Source of the DNA: Acanthococcus lagerstroemiae
Lineage: Eukaryota; Arthropoda; Insecta; Hemiptera; Eriococcidae
Assembly (NCBI GenBank): GCA_031841125.1
Contig: CM063108.1
Coordinates: forward strand, 71,830,344 to 71,894,343
DNA length: 64,000 bases
Direction: 5' to 3'
Below, in pieces: positions 38,410 to 51,300 of the stretch (within the stretch, counting starts at the first letter, position 1; each line of letters opens with the position of its first letter). The translations under genes and the position numbers were made by a program. The notes under the pieces were generated by a model that saw only the letters and a list, made by a program, of their open reading frames with translations, ran no database searches and had not been told where the DNA came from.

Positions 38410-38630
38410 ACACCGATAATTTCGATTATCAATATATCGATAGATAAACATACTTATGAATTATTAAAATTATCGACACATCAGTTATTTTAAATATTGA
38501 TCATTTTGATTATCAATACATTTATTATTTTAATTATCGATAAATTAATCATTTTAATTATTAATAAATCAATTATTTTGATTACTAATATATCAATTAT
38601 TTTAACTAATTTATTGATTATTTCAAAAGT
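38410..38630. repeat. 24-bp AT-rich minisatellite
   Basis: Units such as ATTTTAATTATTAATAAATC plus four bases repeat with a clear 24-bp period from about 38495 to 38620, with more diverged copies back to 38410. The open frame through them shows the matching 8-residue period (IILIINTF, IILIIDKL, IILIINKS). Confidence 0.85.
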
Positions 38631-38635
38631 CTCTA

Positions 38636-38945
38636 TGTGCTTGAGTAGTAACGTGTCCGCTTCGAAATCCCTGCATCTAGGGTTCGAGTCCCACCAACGC
38701 CGGAAAGCTAGTGATATTCGAACATCCCCCTCGTGTGTGTATATCGTGGGCAGCTTATTCGACGTCGTGAAATATATGACTAGTAAGCGAACTGTGGCTG
38801 CACACTCTTCGGCACATAGAAGGAAAACTGTAACGCAACAAGTCGTGAAGACAGCAATGGCAAACTACCCTGATTAACCTTGTCAAGAAAATCGTGCATC
38901 AGGAACCACGACAACGGACACGGCACTCAGAAGAAGGTGATTGAC
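38636..38945 (+). mobile_element. tRNA-derived SINE
   Basis: The head carries an A-box-like segment (GCTTGAGTAGTAACGTG, about 38639) and a good Pol III B box, GGGTTCGAGTCCC (about 38690). A body of about 200 bp follows with GCAATGGCAAACTACCCTG and TCAAGAAAATCGTGCATCAG, ending CAGAAGAAGGTGA. It sits beside the 24-bp minisatellite, and similar AT-rich text resumes after it, suggesting insertion into that tract. The parent tRNA cannot be named. Confidence 0.65.
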
Positions 38946-41900
38946 TTTTTCAATAATTGTTGATAAACCGATTGTCTTGACTACCAGTAAATTGATATTC
39001 CGATGATTTTTTTTTTTTGACTAATTGTTGCTTTAGAAATTTCAAGAATGGAATATGTTACTTTGTACAGCCCGACGTATATTTTCCCATCCTCGTACGT
39101 GGTGTACTTCTCTTGGATGCATAGTGGTTGAGGATGGTATTTTTTTAGTTTCAAAAATTAAATGAGGTTAAAATTTTTTGAATTAGTTCCTACGTACGAT
39201 AGTCACTTAAGATATATGTAGCAGAAAATAGGATATTGGATTAGTACTTGGATTTATCCGTTGTTAAAATTATATAAAATTAAAATTGATTTTACATTGT
39301 ATGAAATTTTGTTTGTAGTCAACAATTACATCCCTAAAGTGATTTTATTTATGAAATACAATATCGATCGAATAATTAATTTTTAATATTTGTAACTGTG
39401 GCGGTACACTTTTTAAAACACGGTTTTGTGTTTAAAAAATAGCCAATGGACAAGGAATGCTAAAATATGTTTTAGCTGGACATAATTGTCGGACAGTTGC
39501 GTTGAAAGTTACTTCAAGTATTCATTGAAAATAATAGGTAGATCAATTTGGTCTCAAAAAATCAGTTTTTCTAATACAATTAGCTGCGTTACACTTTGTT
39601 CAGTTCTCTTGGCAGATGTCCCAAGTTCACCAACTTGTCCAAACACTGAGGGCAACTTGGTCAACGTCTCTGAGGATGCAGCCTGTATTTATTTACTTGC
39701 CCGCTAAATGCTACAATACTAATGAGCCTTCAGTCTTATATCTCACCAGTTACTAGTGGCGTTGGAAGGTTTTTTAGAGGGCGTAAAAATTCTAGTCGAC
39801 AAGCAAGAAAAACGAGGGCTCTTGTTTCTAAAAACAGAGTTTAGTAACAAGCGAAAAATCTCGTAAATCTAGTCTCTGAAATTCCTCAAGGCGCCTATTT
39901 ATCAATTTACTAAATGTTTTTTTTTTTAATTTTTCGATGGAGTACAAGATTATACTCGCAAGTTTTGCTTTCCTTTCCAATTTTTTTGGGAATGTATCTC
40001 CGCGATCCAACGCTACTGTATCTCACGGTTGCAGGACACCCTATGTTAAATTGCAGTTCAAGACCTAAGCATATCAGCTCAGTTGTTCAAACAGTGGCGA
40101 GCGACCATTCTTATTCCAATTTTTTTAATTAAGCATGTTTCGTCAACTCCATCAGTGCTGGTGTTGTTTGACTAAATCTTTTCGCTATTTTGCGGGGAGT
40201 TCGGTGGCGCGAATTCAAGTACGGAAAAACAGATCTGCAATAAACGTTAAAAAAAGAAGGTCGAGCTAGTCTGTATTCGTAATTATTTATTAAATCGCTG
40301 CAAAGGGTTTCGTTAAATGAATCATATAGCAGTACGCGGGTTTTTGAAAAGTAACGCGAGGAGTTAATCGAATTATTTTTACTCGCTCGCGTTATTACAT
40401 TTTACCTAATTTCGAACAATGAACGAAGAATTTCACGAAATTGAGAGCTCTCTTTGGCTCGACTCCTTTGAGTTAAATAATGACTGTAACTATCGTGTAT
40501 CCAGTTAGTCTTTGGTCCCGAAAAAATATATCGGTATCTATTGAAAATGCGATTTACGGATGGCGGATTAGTTTATATTTTACTGTCTCGTTAACGTTCT
40601 AATTATACCGCTGATTAGACGCGCTAAGCATTTTCACGTGTTAGGCAAAAAAAGAGATACATTAGTGTACTCTCATAGTTCGTAATACGGAAATGTCGTG
40701 AAAAATGCGAAATACTTTTACACGCCATTACGACAGCGAAATCTATTCGCGAGCAGCTGCTGAAATATTCGGCGAATACATAATGGCCGAATATAAAAAC
40801 GATGTTCGAGGAGATTTATTCTAACAAGTATCGCGCGATTTCAGGAAGCAGTTAGACTGTATTAACGGTACGGCGTGGCGTGGTGAGCCTTCCCTCTCCC
40901 TCAACGCTGTTCTTCAATTTACATAATGCTTACAATAACTCGAAGAGTCGCTAAATGGAAAATTTCGCCGCCGTACTCAAAAATAACGCCAATTTGATTA
41001 TGGAGGGAAAGCGTCCAAGGTGTGGTACCTAACTTATCACATCATCCGTAATGATGCTCGGATAAACACTAATCGCGAGCTTGTCACAAGAAAGAACATA
41101 CAAAAACCTTGAGGGACGGCTCACCTTCTGCACTTCAACTCGTAAAAAAAGGTAGATTACATGGCTACTCCGGTAATATATTGCGAAATGCACCAAACAG
41201 CACCAAATACAGAGGCTACAGGTACCTAATTATTATTCCATTTTTTTGCTTAACTTACGACCAACACAGATTTTATTGCACTTATTGTTGGTGTTACAGC
41301 TTTACACAAATACCGAATATTGTCACATTTCGTTAGAAAATGTTACATACAAGATGCAACTACGTAGTGCAATTATTGTTCAATAAGTAATCACTGGCAG
41401 TTCGTCATTAGAAAGACTGAATATCTCGTATTATACGAGTACGTAGATAAATAGAAGTGATGTACGCAATAGTTCAGTGGCAGAGACGCAAAGTGGTACT
41501 TCCACGGGTGAGGAGGCTCAATCCCCAGAATGGTCCACCTTTTTACTCGACTGTTGACTATACATTTCGTATGCCGACCACAGAGAGTAACGTTCGATTT
41601 AAGCCCGTTCATATTTTTCACCAGCTCGCGCGCTAATTAAAACTTGGATTATCAAGAATGTTCAGTAATTACAAAGCATGAAAAGATTAGTTGCCCAACT
41701 GATTGAATAAGCAACATTATAAATATATGAAGCTGCAGGCTTCAATTATCTCGATTCTTCGTTTTTTGTTGTAGGTTGGATCAGAGTAGCGTAACTACTC
41801 ATTCCTTCTGGGGGGGGGGGGGGGAATTGAAATCATAGAATACAAAGTAAGTATATTTTCACCATATTCAATTTTCAATAAATGAACGAAAAAAGAAACA

Positions 41901-42049
41901 AACATATTTTTAAAGGGTCCCGTATTTACGCCATTGGGTTGGATTCGTTAACAACTGCGCCATTAGAATTTAGGATATTTGGTCAAACTTCTCCTTCGAC
42001 TACTATTAAAGAAGCATGTAAGAATTGCATCCAAAAATACTGACGGGGT
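38946..42049. other. Non-coding stretch
   Basis: No protein gene supported. It contains a T run near 39007, a tRNA-like fragment near 41464 and a 15-base G run at 41810-41824 just after a GTAGCGTAACTAC string that resembles a hAT terminus. Confidence 0.4.
41464..41525 (+). other. tRNA-like fragment (tRNA pseudogene or SINE head)
   Basis: TAGTTCAGTGGCAGAG fits a Pol III A box and GGCTCAATCCC, about 42 bases on, approximates a B box; both have the spacing expected in a tRNA. The anticodon stem does not pair cleanly with a 7-base loop and no acceptor stem is seen, so a functional tRNA is unlikely. Confidence 0.35.
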
Positions 42050-42291
42050 TTAAAGGTCCTCGAGAATTCATCCACCATTATTGCACCGAAATCCCACGTA
42101 ACTTGCAAAAATACCTAATTCTATCGAAGAGTAAAACAGCACCCGTACGAAATGGCTTTTCGAGATGTTCTAAGAAGCGAAGAGAAAATTTGACGTGTGC
42201 ATTATTTACCGAGCCAAGAATACACGAGTATACGGGAATCACGAGATTTATAAGCAGCGTGCTTGAAACCAGAATATCTGGGCTGTTCAAA
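42050..42291 (+). pseudogene. Decayed duplicate of the NRF-6-like gene's second exon
   Basis: In one frame this reads KWLFEMF, stop, EAKRKFDV, ... HEIYKQRA, stop, NQNIWAVQ, then a GTTAGT donor at 42292. The intact exon at 46039-46273 reads KWLSEMFEEAKSKFEM ... YAIYKQNAQNQTVWAVR with the same GTTAGT donor. The match extends loosely upstream. Two in-frame stops mean it cannot be spliced into a working protein. It is best read as the relic of a tandem duplication of the NRF gene or exon; no partner exons for this copy were recognised. Confidence 0.6.
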
Positions 42292-43107
42292 GTTAGTACA
42301 CCTAGCTTTATATGTACTTAACTTTATTTGTTCAGTACTACCCGCACTCGGAAGTTTTAATTATTACAAAAGAAGACTGGATGGTGTGATGGATAGAAGT
42401 GAAGCTGCTAAAAGTAATGATAGAGACTCAGATGAGGTGCTGGAAAGAAATCACGAGAAAGGGCAGTTCAGAAATCTGAAGACTGACCTCTTTTCTTTCT
42501 TTTTTGATTATTTTCTGTTGGAAATTCAATCCTAATCAAAGCGGAAGGGGGAGGGTGAGATGAGTTAGAAGCCGAGTAGTATACCTACTCGAAATTTCAG
42601 AGCAATCGGGGATATTCTCCTTCTGCAACGATACACGGTAATTTGTAATGTAAGCAACGGTGATGGGAACCAAGCAGGATCTTAACATGCTGAATTCTGT
42701 TCATGGAAGATTGAAAAATTCGTTCTGTCCCGAACAAAGGCTGGGTTTTTATCACATTCACTCTTTCTGAGGCAAACGAACAATCTATCAACATTTTTTG
42801 TTTGTCGCTGTATCTAAGCATCTTCTCAGATGGAGAAGTTTAATCTATCTCCGATTTAGGCTTCAAAAAAGAAATTTTATATGCTTCCACTTGGAGGAGG
42901 TGATTCGGCTTCAAAAATCGAACAAAATATAAAATAAAGGTTTTTGAATCATTGATTTCGAAGGTCGCAATAGATGTTTAATCAAATCTATACTTCAGCT
43001 CCCAAAGTTTTTACTAGAGTATTCCGTCGAATTTCGGTATCGGATATCAGAAATCAGTATCTTATTATATCGGTGCTAGGAGCGTTTTTCCTATATCTGA
43101 TTCAATG
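42292..43107. other. Non-coding stretch
   Basis: No supported feature between the NRF pseudo-exon and the R1-like LINE copy. Confidence 0.45.
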
Positions 43108-44620
43108 ATAGTAGGGCATATAGCGATGTACGCATGCCAAATTGACCCCGAAATATCGCACTTCCTATCCTGGAAATACCCCGATTGGGCCTGCGTCAAA
43201 ATAGGAGGGGGATTGCTTTGAGATAGCTCCTGCTACCCCTATTTCTCCTGTCGCATTTCCACGGCGGCGAATCTACGGCGTCTTATTCGTCGTCTTCTTC
43301 TTCGCTGTCGAGTTGCGCCGGATCGTCTTCTTCGTCAGTTTTTAGCAGCAGCAACATCGTCGTTGTCATCGTCGGTGTTGGTGGGATGGTGAGTGCCGGC
43401 ATAAAGTACCGAGTCCGCTGTCTTTGTCTCTGCCACTCCAGTTCCATCTAGTGGCCTAATGTCTTCTTGACAAAGGCAGCTGCCTGATCCCATCCCGCTC
43501 TACTTTTCAGCGTTGTCCGGACCAGGTTCTCCGATGTAAGAGGCTTAACGCTCGCGTTTCAAAAGGCAGCCGCCGCTTCTTCCCTGTCTTGGTTCGAATG
43601 CCGGACACTCGAACACGGTGTGCCAGGCATCATCATATCGCCCTCCAGTAGCGCACTAGGAACACCGCGGGCTCTCTGCTATGCCCATCTGGTACAGGAA
43701 CTGGTTGAAGACATCATGGCCGCTCATCACCTGCGTGAGGTAAAAGTTCAGCTGGCCATGGCGTCTGCCCAACCACGCATTGAGGTCACGCATTAGCAGA
43801 CGGGTCCACTCTCCCTTGATACTGTGGGAGAGCCGCTCGGAGCCTGAATTGCCTAATATACCGCTTGACCCGTAGCGCCGCACTGCTCTTCGGTGGAATC
43901 TTCCGCGTCGCGCTATATACTCTCTTCCGCGCATTCGCTAGTAACTCCACTGGCGGTATACCTGCAAACACGCAAACTGCCTCTGTGGAGGCAGTGCGAT
44001 AGACACTGACAAACCTCAGTGCAGCCTTCCGTTGAACTCTTAATCAGATCGGTTCTTCTGTACTTCCTAACACCGATGGCGTCAGACCAGACTGGAGTCT
44101 GATATAGGAGAATCGACATGGCGACATTCAGCTTACATTTCTTCTCTGTCGGCCCCCCTAGGTTCGACATGAATCGGCTTAACCCGCGGCTACGACTCTC
44201 TCCGCGTTCTGCGCTGTCCTCTTTGCACGCTCTCTAAATGACAGCTTCCCGTCGAACCAAAGCCCGAGGTACTTCATGGGCTGTACATGGCGCAATCTCC
44301 GTTCCCTTTAGGCGAAAGGAAGAGGGGTTGTACCGTCGATGGCGTGTAAACCACACCGCTTCTGTCTTTTGGGCTGCTAGGCACAACCCTGCCGACTCGA
44401 TCCAGCGGGTCATTGCCTCCAGTCCCGCGTTCACCTTGCTTTCAAGCTTGACTATGTCGTCTTCGACTGCGACTACCAGAGTGTCATCGGCGTAGAAGAT
44501 GATGTTCACCCCTGGTGGTACCTCTGCTCGCAGTATACAGTCAAACGCGATGTTCCACAGGAGTGGACCAAGGACTGATCCCTGCAGAACACCGCACGAT
44601 ATCTCCAGCTATACCACGCA
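43108..44620 (-). mobile_element. Second R1-like LINE copy, 5'-truncated and decayed
   Basis: The minus strand reads CGVLQGSVLGPLLWN, FYADDTLVV, RWIESAGLCLAAQKTEAVWF, MSNLGGPTEK, GEWTRLLMRDLNAWLGRRHG and HDVFNQFLYQMGIAESP in several frames, all counterparts of the copy at 16.5-17.9 kb. At least three frameshifts separate them. The 3' end (plus strand GCGATGTACGCATGCCAAA, about 43123) matches that of the 16-kb copy. The 5' limit is approximate. Confidence 0.82.
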
Positions 44621-45386
44621 AAGGGATCCGCCTCCACGTATGCGGCGCACACCTTAGAATTTTCTGAAATTTCTTGAACGTATGCGGTGCATAGAGCGCG
44701 CATGTTTTCAGTCCGGCGCTGGCTATAACTTAGAATAACACATCTGTCCCTGCAATATTTCAAAATTTTCGGGCTGCCAACTCGCCAATCGTTTTTCCCC
44801 CAGCGGAGACCAATTTCGCAGATTCAAAGAGATTTCGACGATTATGTATGGTAAGCAGTTACTCAAGCATTATCAGTACTATACGAAAAATGATTCTCGG
44901 CCGATTGTAATTATCCTGTATAATACGACACATACCTCCACAACAAATTAGATCAGAGTGGTGAGCGTAAACTTCTGTAGAGGGATTCGAGAGGGACGGA
45001 GGGTCGGAACTCATTTCACTTTAGCGATCAGTATAACGCATTTGCAGACTCAAATTTATGATGTTCGTAAGAGACCTTGTTAAAATTTTACATAACGCGT
45101 CAACAGAATAATGGAGTGTAAGTGCTTATTCGTAACAGGAAATTAAAATGTGTTGTTTCGAGTGCTTGGTGTGTTTTAATTGATTCTTCGAAGTCCTTAC
45201 TTTTAAGCCTACTGAAGTATGAACAAGCCGAGTCAATATCACCAATCGCAATGTGTTTGTGTATGACTTTCTTACCTATGTTTAACTCATCCGAAAATTC
45301 ACAAACACGTTTGTTTTACATTTAAATACTCGAACAAATTTTTGAAATTGATGCGAGTACGGATTAATAGTCGATTGTCGCATAAT
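44621..45386. other. Non-coding; presumptive NRF promoter region
   Basis: Sequence upstream of the first recognised NRF exon. No TATA box or initiator could be assigned with confidence. Confidence 0.35.
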
Positions 45387-48300
45387 ATGAATGCAGAAAC
45401 GTTTTTCATTGCAGTAGTAAACGGACTTTTCATTTTCCACAGTAACCTCAATTCATCTGTAATTGCGCAGAGGAAACTGAACAGACCTCGCTCAAATTCA
45501 TCGGTAAATATCTTAGTATTAGAAAAGGTATATGAAAACTCCCTGAGAGTTTACCTACAAGGTATGTAAATTGATTTGAATTTGGGTAACTGAGTAAGTC
45601 CACAGAAATTTATCAGTAGCAACATGTAAATTATTATGGATTGCTGCGATTAATTGTCACGCCACGTTCCCGTGATAAGAATATTGTTATCGAATGGATG
45701 AAATCTAAAACATTATCCTTCGGTAAGAACTTCTCACAGGGACATTTACGCATCTGAAAGCTATTTAATGAGAAATGCGAATCAGAAAGGCTTGTGATTA
45801 TGCATGTATCTGCTGAAAAGGGCGAATATTATGTACTTTAATTCATCTTTCCACAAAAGGCAGAACACTAAACATAAAGATTTCAGATTTTTATTTATTT
45901 ATTTTTTAATCTGCCAGACTGATTTACATTTGAATACCACAGTTATTGGTAGGTACCTTTTAATCGAAATTGTATAGGCACTACCCACACCAACACTGTA
46001 GTGGGAGACTTGTAAGTTTATTGAATTTGATTCTACAGGATTCAAACTCGCTCTTCGAGAAGTTACCTACGACTACTGAACACAAAACCAACCTCACTCG
46101 CGAAAAACTGGTTGTTCAAGAAAAAACCGATTTACATAGGAAATGGCTTTCGGAAATGTTTGAAGAAGCCAAATCCAAATTCGAAATGCATCCAAAAGTT
46201 AGCAATGCGTGTAGAAGAGACTACGCGATTTATAAACAGAATGCTCAAAACCAGACTGTCTGGGCTGTTCGAAGTTAGTATGTATAACTACACATTAGGG
46301 TAAAGAGTGAAAGTCAAAAATTTTGTAATTGAAACCACTCTGAGATCCCTCAAAAGTTCTATAGTGCCAATAGATTTATATAAGAATCAGTAAAAAATTC
46401 CAATATTCTTAGTTCGCACGTAAGGCCTAAAGTTTAACTTACAGTAAACATACACACGTAACAGGCTTTGACAAAAAACGAAGTTCCAATGTAACAACTT
46501 ATGAAACATTATCATGACATGAAACTAGTTTTTTCCCGATTAGACACCAGATACTCAACATACCAAAGAGAGAAAATTGTTCTCGGCTTCAAGACTCATA
46601 ATGTTGAACCCGAGTTTTCCTGTGATTCGATGTTAATTGTTGTGTTATTAATAGAGAAGAGTCTGCACGTATTAAATTTCAATTTTTTCGCAGCTAACAT
46701 AATGGTGACCTCGACGTGATTTTGTCTAATTTTTACCGTTTTTTCCCGTGAATGTTGAAAATTCGTCTATATTCGCGATATGTGAAGCAGTCTATCGCAA
46801 TTTTTCGCCGATATCATGCAGATTTCCTGAAAGTCGTGCTGTAAATCAGTCTAATATGTGCGTCAGGTTGTGTCGTGTCGGTGCTTGCCGCATTCGTTAT
46901 TGTTCCAGTAAGCCTCTATAAGTTGTATATATGTATATTGTCCAATTTGAGATTTCCGCTTCGAGATACAGTGTCGGACGAGATGGACGAAACCGAGAAG
47001 AGACTGCTGGACAAAAACATCAGAAAACGAGATTTGCTGGTCCGTAGTATTCAGAGAGTTTGCACGACCATTGAGAATATGGATATCGATGACAATGAAA
47101 CCAAAGTTGCTCTGGAAGCCGCCAAGATCGATAGAGAAGACCTTGAGAAGAAGTTGACCGAATTTCATGAGGTGCAATCCCAAATCGAGATGGATGTGGA
47201 AATTGATCAGCTTGAGGAACACGAGAATGAGCGGACGCGGATTGAAAACATTGCCCGGTCGGCTAAAATCATACTTGCTGATTTTATTGCTGCCAACACG
47301 GAAGCTGCGTCATCTCATAATACGTCCGTGAGACGTTCTGTGAGCACTGAGGTAAGGTCTGATCGTAAAATAAAAAGACCCGAGATTCAGATTCCCAAAT
47401 TTGAAGGCGATTATCGAAAGTGGAATGACTTCAAAAACGTGTTTGAGTCATTAGTTGTAAATGATGCTGCATATACTAATGTTGAGAAAATGGTCTACCT
47501 TAAACAGGCCATGCAAAAGAATGCAGCTGATGTGATTAGAAAATTTGAGATTACAGATAAAAATTTCGAAAAAGCCTGGGACAAGCTGAAAAAGAGATAC
47601 GAAAATCGTCGTGCCACTATAAACACGCACTTGCAGTCGCTCACGCAGCTACCGCTTGCCAAGTCAGAAGCCGGGTTGCAAAAATTATTAGATGCAGCTT
47701 CTGACGCAATCGAGTCGCTGGATGCTATGGGCGTCATAGATGGCTGGTCATATATGGTGTCCTTTCTAGTTACGGAGAAATTGGACTCTGAAACCCGAAA
47801 GGCCTGGGAGATAGAGACTGTCAAGGAGGCTGAGTACCCTAAATATGAGACGCTAGAAACCTTCTTGCAGCAACGAGTCCGCGTCATTGAGTCAATGGGT
47901 TGCCCGAACTCGAGAATGCCAACTGGTGGCACAGCGGTCAAAAAACCGGAACTCTCGAAATCTTATAACCTGCGGAGATCTGTTGATGGTACTACTAGTG
48001 CTGAGAGGAGATGCTTTGACTGCCTAGAGAACCATGCTATAGCGGAGTGCGGAAAATTTGTCGCAAGGACTTTGCCGGAGAAAACAGAGCTGATCAAGAA
48101 AAAGGGTCTGTGTTTCCAGTGCCTTTGCAAGGGTCATATGGTGCTGTCCTGTCGTGCTCCTAGATGTGCCAAATGTAGTAAGCGTCATCACATTCTGCTT
48201 CATGTTGATGGTGAGAAATCGACAACAGGTAATGAAAGGGTTTTAGATGAAAATAAAACTGAACAGAAAAAGAATTTTTGCACTCTATCGAAAGAAACTA

Positions 48301-51300
48301 GTATTTTATTACCGTCCGCTTTAGTTTTTGTGAGCCAGGGTGACGATAAAATTGTAGCCAGGACTTTTCTTGACTCTTGCTCTGAAGTCAACCTAATTTC
48401 CGAGTCTCTTGCTAAACGGTTGAAATGTAGAAGGAAAAGGTCTAATGTTGTTTTGAAAACAGCTATACCTGGCTCACTTAGCATTGCAAAATTTTGTAGA
48501 ATTAGAATTGAGTCCAGATCACGAGATTATTATTTAGAAGCTGATTTTCAAATAACTCCGTGTATTGCTAATGATTTTGTTGTTTACGATACTTCCAAGT
48601 ATAAGAATAGTAATCTTGATTTTGCCGATAATCCTAAATTAGGTGGTAGTCATGTCGATTTATTGATAGGCGCGGAATTTTATGAAGCAGTCATGTTATC
48701 TGGTCGACTTAAGCAGGTTGATAAACCCTATCTCAGAGAAACTATGTTTGGTTGGGTAGCTATTGGTACATTTCGGTCTCAGCTTGTTAGTGATTCATCT
48801 AAGTGTTATCTTACCATTCAGGATCAGCTACAACAGTTTTTCGTTTTAGAAGAGGTTGGTACTGCTCTCACATCATGGACTCCTGAAGAAGTGAAGTGTG
48901 ATGAGCATTTTGAGTCCACTCATATTCGTGATACTGATGGTTTTGAAGTAGCTCTTCCGAAAGGTTTGTCATTGGAGTTGTTGGGTGAGTCTCGTTTTAT
49001 TGCTTTCAGGCAATTTTGTGCTCTTGAGAGGCGGTTATCTGATAACGAATTCGTAATTTATAAGAGGTTTATGGATGAGTACATCCATCTTGGTCATATG
49101 ACTCTTATTGAGAAGCCAGATCCGTCGGAATTTCGTTGTTACTTGCCCCATCATGCTGTGTATAAGAAATCTAGTACTACCACCGGAATGAGATCGGTTT
49201 TTAATGCTTCTTGTCCGACGTCAACTGGATACTCACTTAATGATGTCCTTATGAAAGGTCCTGTACTGCAGGATGACCTTTTCTCGATTATGTTGCGTTT
49301 TAGGTGTAAAAAGGTGGCCTTTACTGCAGACATCGAGAAAATGTACAGGCAAGTGAGAGTGAAGAAAGAGGATAGACGTCTGCAGTGTGTGCTTTGGAGA
49401 GATAGTCCGAATGAGCCAGTCCGCACCTACGAATTGAACACAGTTACATACGGAACGAAGCCAGCGTCGTACTTAGCAACGAAGTGTTTGAGCAAGCTAG
49501 CAGATGAGTGCGACGGCGAGTTTCCTGAAACAGCAGCAATTTTGAGGAGCGACTTTTATATGGATGATGTTCTGACTGGTAGCAGCTCCGTGGATGAGGC
49601 GAGAGCCAGGCTGCAGGAGCTGCGCCAGGTTTTAGGCAGTGCAGGGTTTCCTCTTCGAAAGTTTGCTTCTAGTTCGGAGTTGGTATTGAGTGGGCTTGAG
49701 AAGGAATTGGTAGAAGAAGCTATGGAGTTTGAAAGCGGAGAGCTGTCGGTAGGAGTGTTGGGCTTAAGGTGGCTGACGGCGGATGACAGGTTCGCCTTCT
49801 ACGCCAAGCTGCCCGAGCAGCCGACATCTTGGTCAAAAAGGGAAATTTTATCAGAGGTCTCTCGGATTTTCGATCCGTTGGGTTTGTTGTCTCCTATCAC
49901 TATCACGCTGAAAATCATTTTGCAGTCACTGTGGGCCAGTCAGGTCGGATGGGATGATCCGATAGTCGGCGATGTTGTGGATCGTTATTTGAGTATGAGA
50001 AATAAGCTGACGGATTTACCGTCCATTCACATCCCACGATTCGTGGGGGAGGTTTCCGAATGTGAATTTCATATTTTCTGTGATGCGTCTGAAAAGGCCT
50101 ACGGGGCTGCGGTTTATATGCGTCACTTAAGCAGTCACAACGTTGTAATTCGTTTGTTGTGTGCTAAGACGAGAGTGGCGCCAGTTAAGAAGATTTCGTT
50201 GCCTAGATTAGAGTTGTGTGGTGCTGTACTGGCTGCCAAGTTGTTTAAGAAGGTTCGAATTGCACTCAAGTTGTCTGAGAGTACTCAAGTATTGGCTTGG
50301 TCTGATTCTACCATTGTGTTGTCCTGGTTAGCTAAGCCTGAGCATTCTTGGAGCACTTTTGTAGCCAATCGAGTTACTAAGGTCTCTGAGGTGCTGCCTG
50401 CTTCAGTTTGGAACCATGTTCGTTCTCAGGATAATGCTGCTGATGTCATCTCGAGAGGCATTGAATCTGGTCGTTTGGATGAGTTGTACAGTTTTTTAAA
50501 TGGACCTAGGTTCCTACAGCAGCATAGCTTCTCGTTTTCCGAGCGAGTTTTCGATAGTCAGGCGGTTTGTGAAGAGAAAAAGGCAGGTAGGGTCCTTCTG
50601 GCTACCACCGAGTGTTGGACAACCAACTTTTTTGATCGTTTTTCTAATTATAATAAGTTAATTCGAACTTTAGCCCATATGATTCGGTTTACCGAAAACT
50701 GCGCTTTAGAGAAAGATAGTAGAACTGTTGGTAATTTATCTATTGATGAATATGTATTAGCGCGTATTACAGCCATTAAATTAGCACAGACTCTGATTGA
50801 TGTTAAGAAATTAGAGAAAATTGATCATTTCGTCGACACCGATGGTGTAATTCGTTTGCGTAGCCGAATGTCTAATGCTGCATTATCTGAACGTGTTAAG
50901 TATCCTATTTTATTACCAAAATGTAGATTTTTGACTCTTTTAGTTGAATATAATCATGTAAAATTTTACCATGCTGATTGTTTGTTTTTAAAACATTTTA
51001 TAAAATTTGAGTATTCTGTTTTAGCTAGTTTAAGTCGTCTTATTCGTACAACCTTGTATAATTGTGTAATTTGTCGTAGAAATGCATATAGTCGTCATTT
51101 AGAGTTTAAGATTCCGATTGGCCAGTTACCAGCTGTTAGGGTGAATGCTTCCCCTGCATTTGTTGAAGTAGGTGTAGACTTTGCTGGACCTTTCACCACC
51201 CGTGCAGTGGGGCCTAGTCGCAATCATGGAAAAGTTCTGTTTAAATCTTACGTTGCCGTGTTCGTGTGTATGGCCACAAGAGCTTGTCACCTTGAAGTTG

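Noticed and set aside
38497..38877. 126-codon frame with an IILIIN repeat
   Set aside because: It is the translation of the 24-bp minisatellite running into the SINE.
41464..41525. Functional tRNA gene
   Set aside because: A/B-box-like strings are present, but the acceptor and anticodon stems do not form properly.
45122..45325. 67-codon frame considered as NRF exon 1
   Set aside because: It ends in a stop without a usable donor; the frame at 45387 gives a better signal peptide and phase-0 donors.
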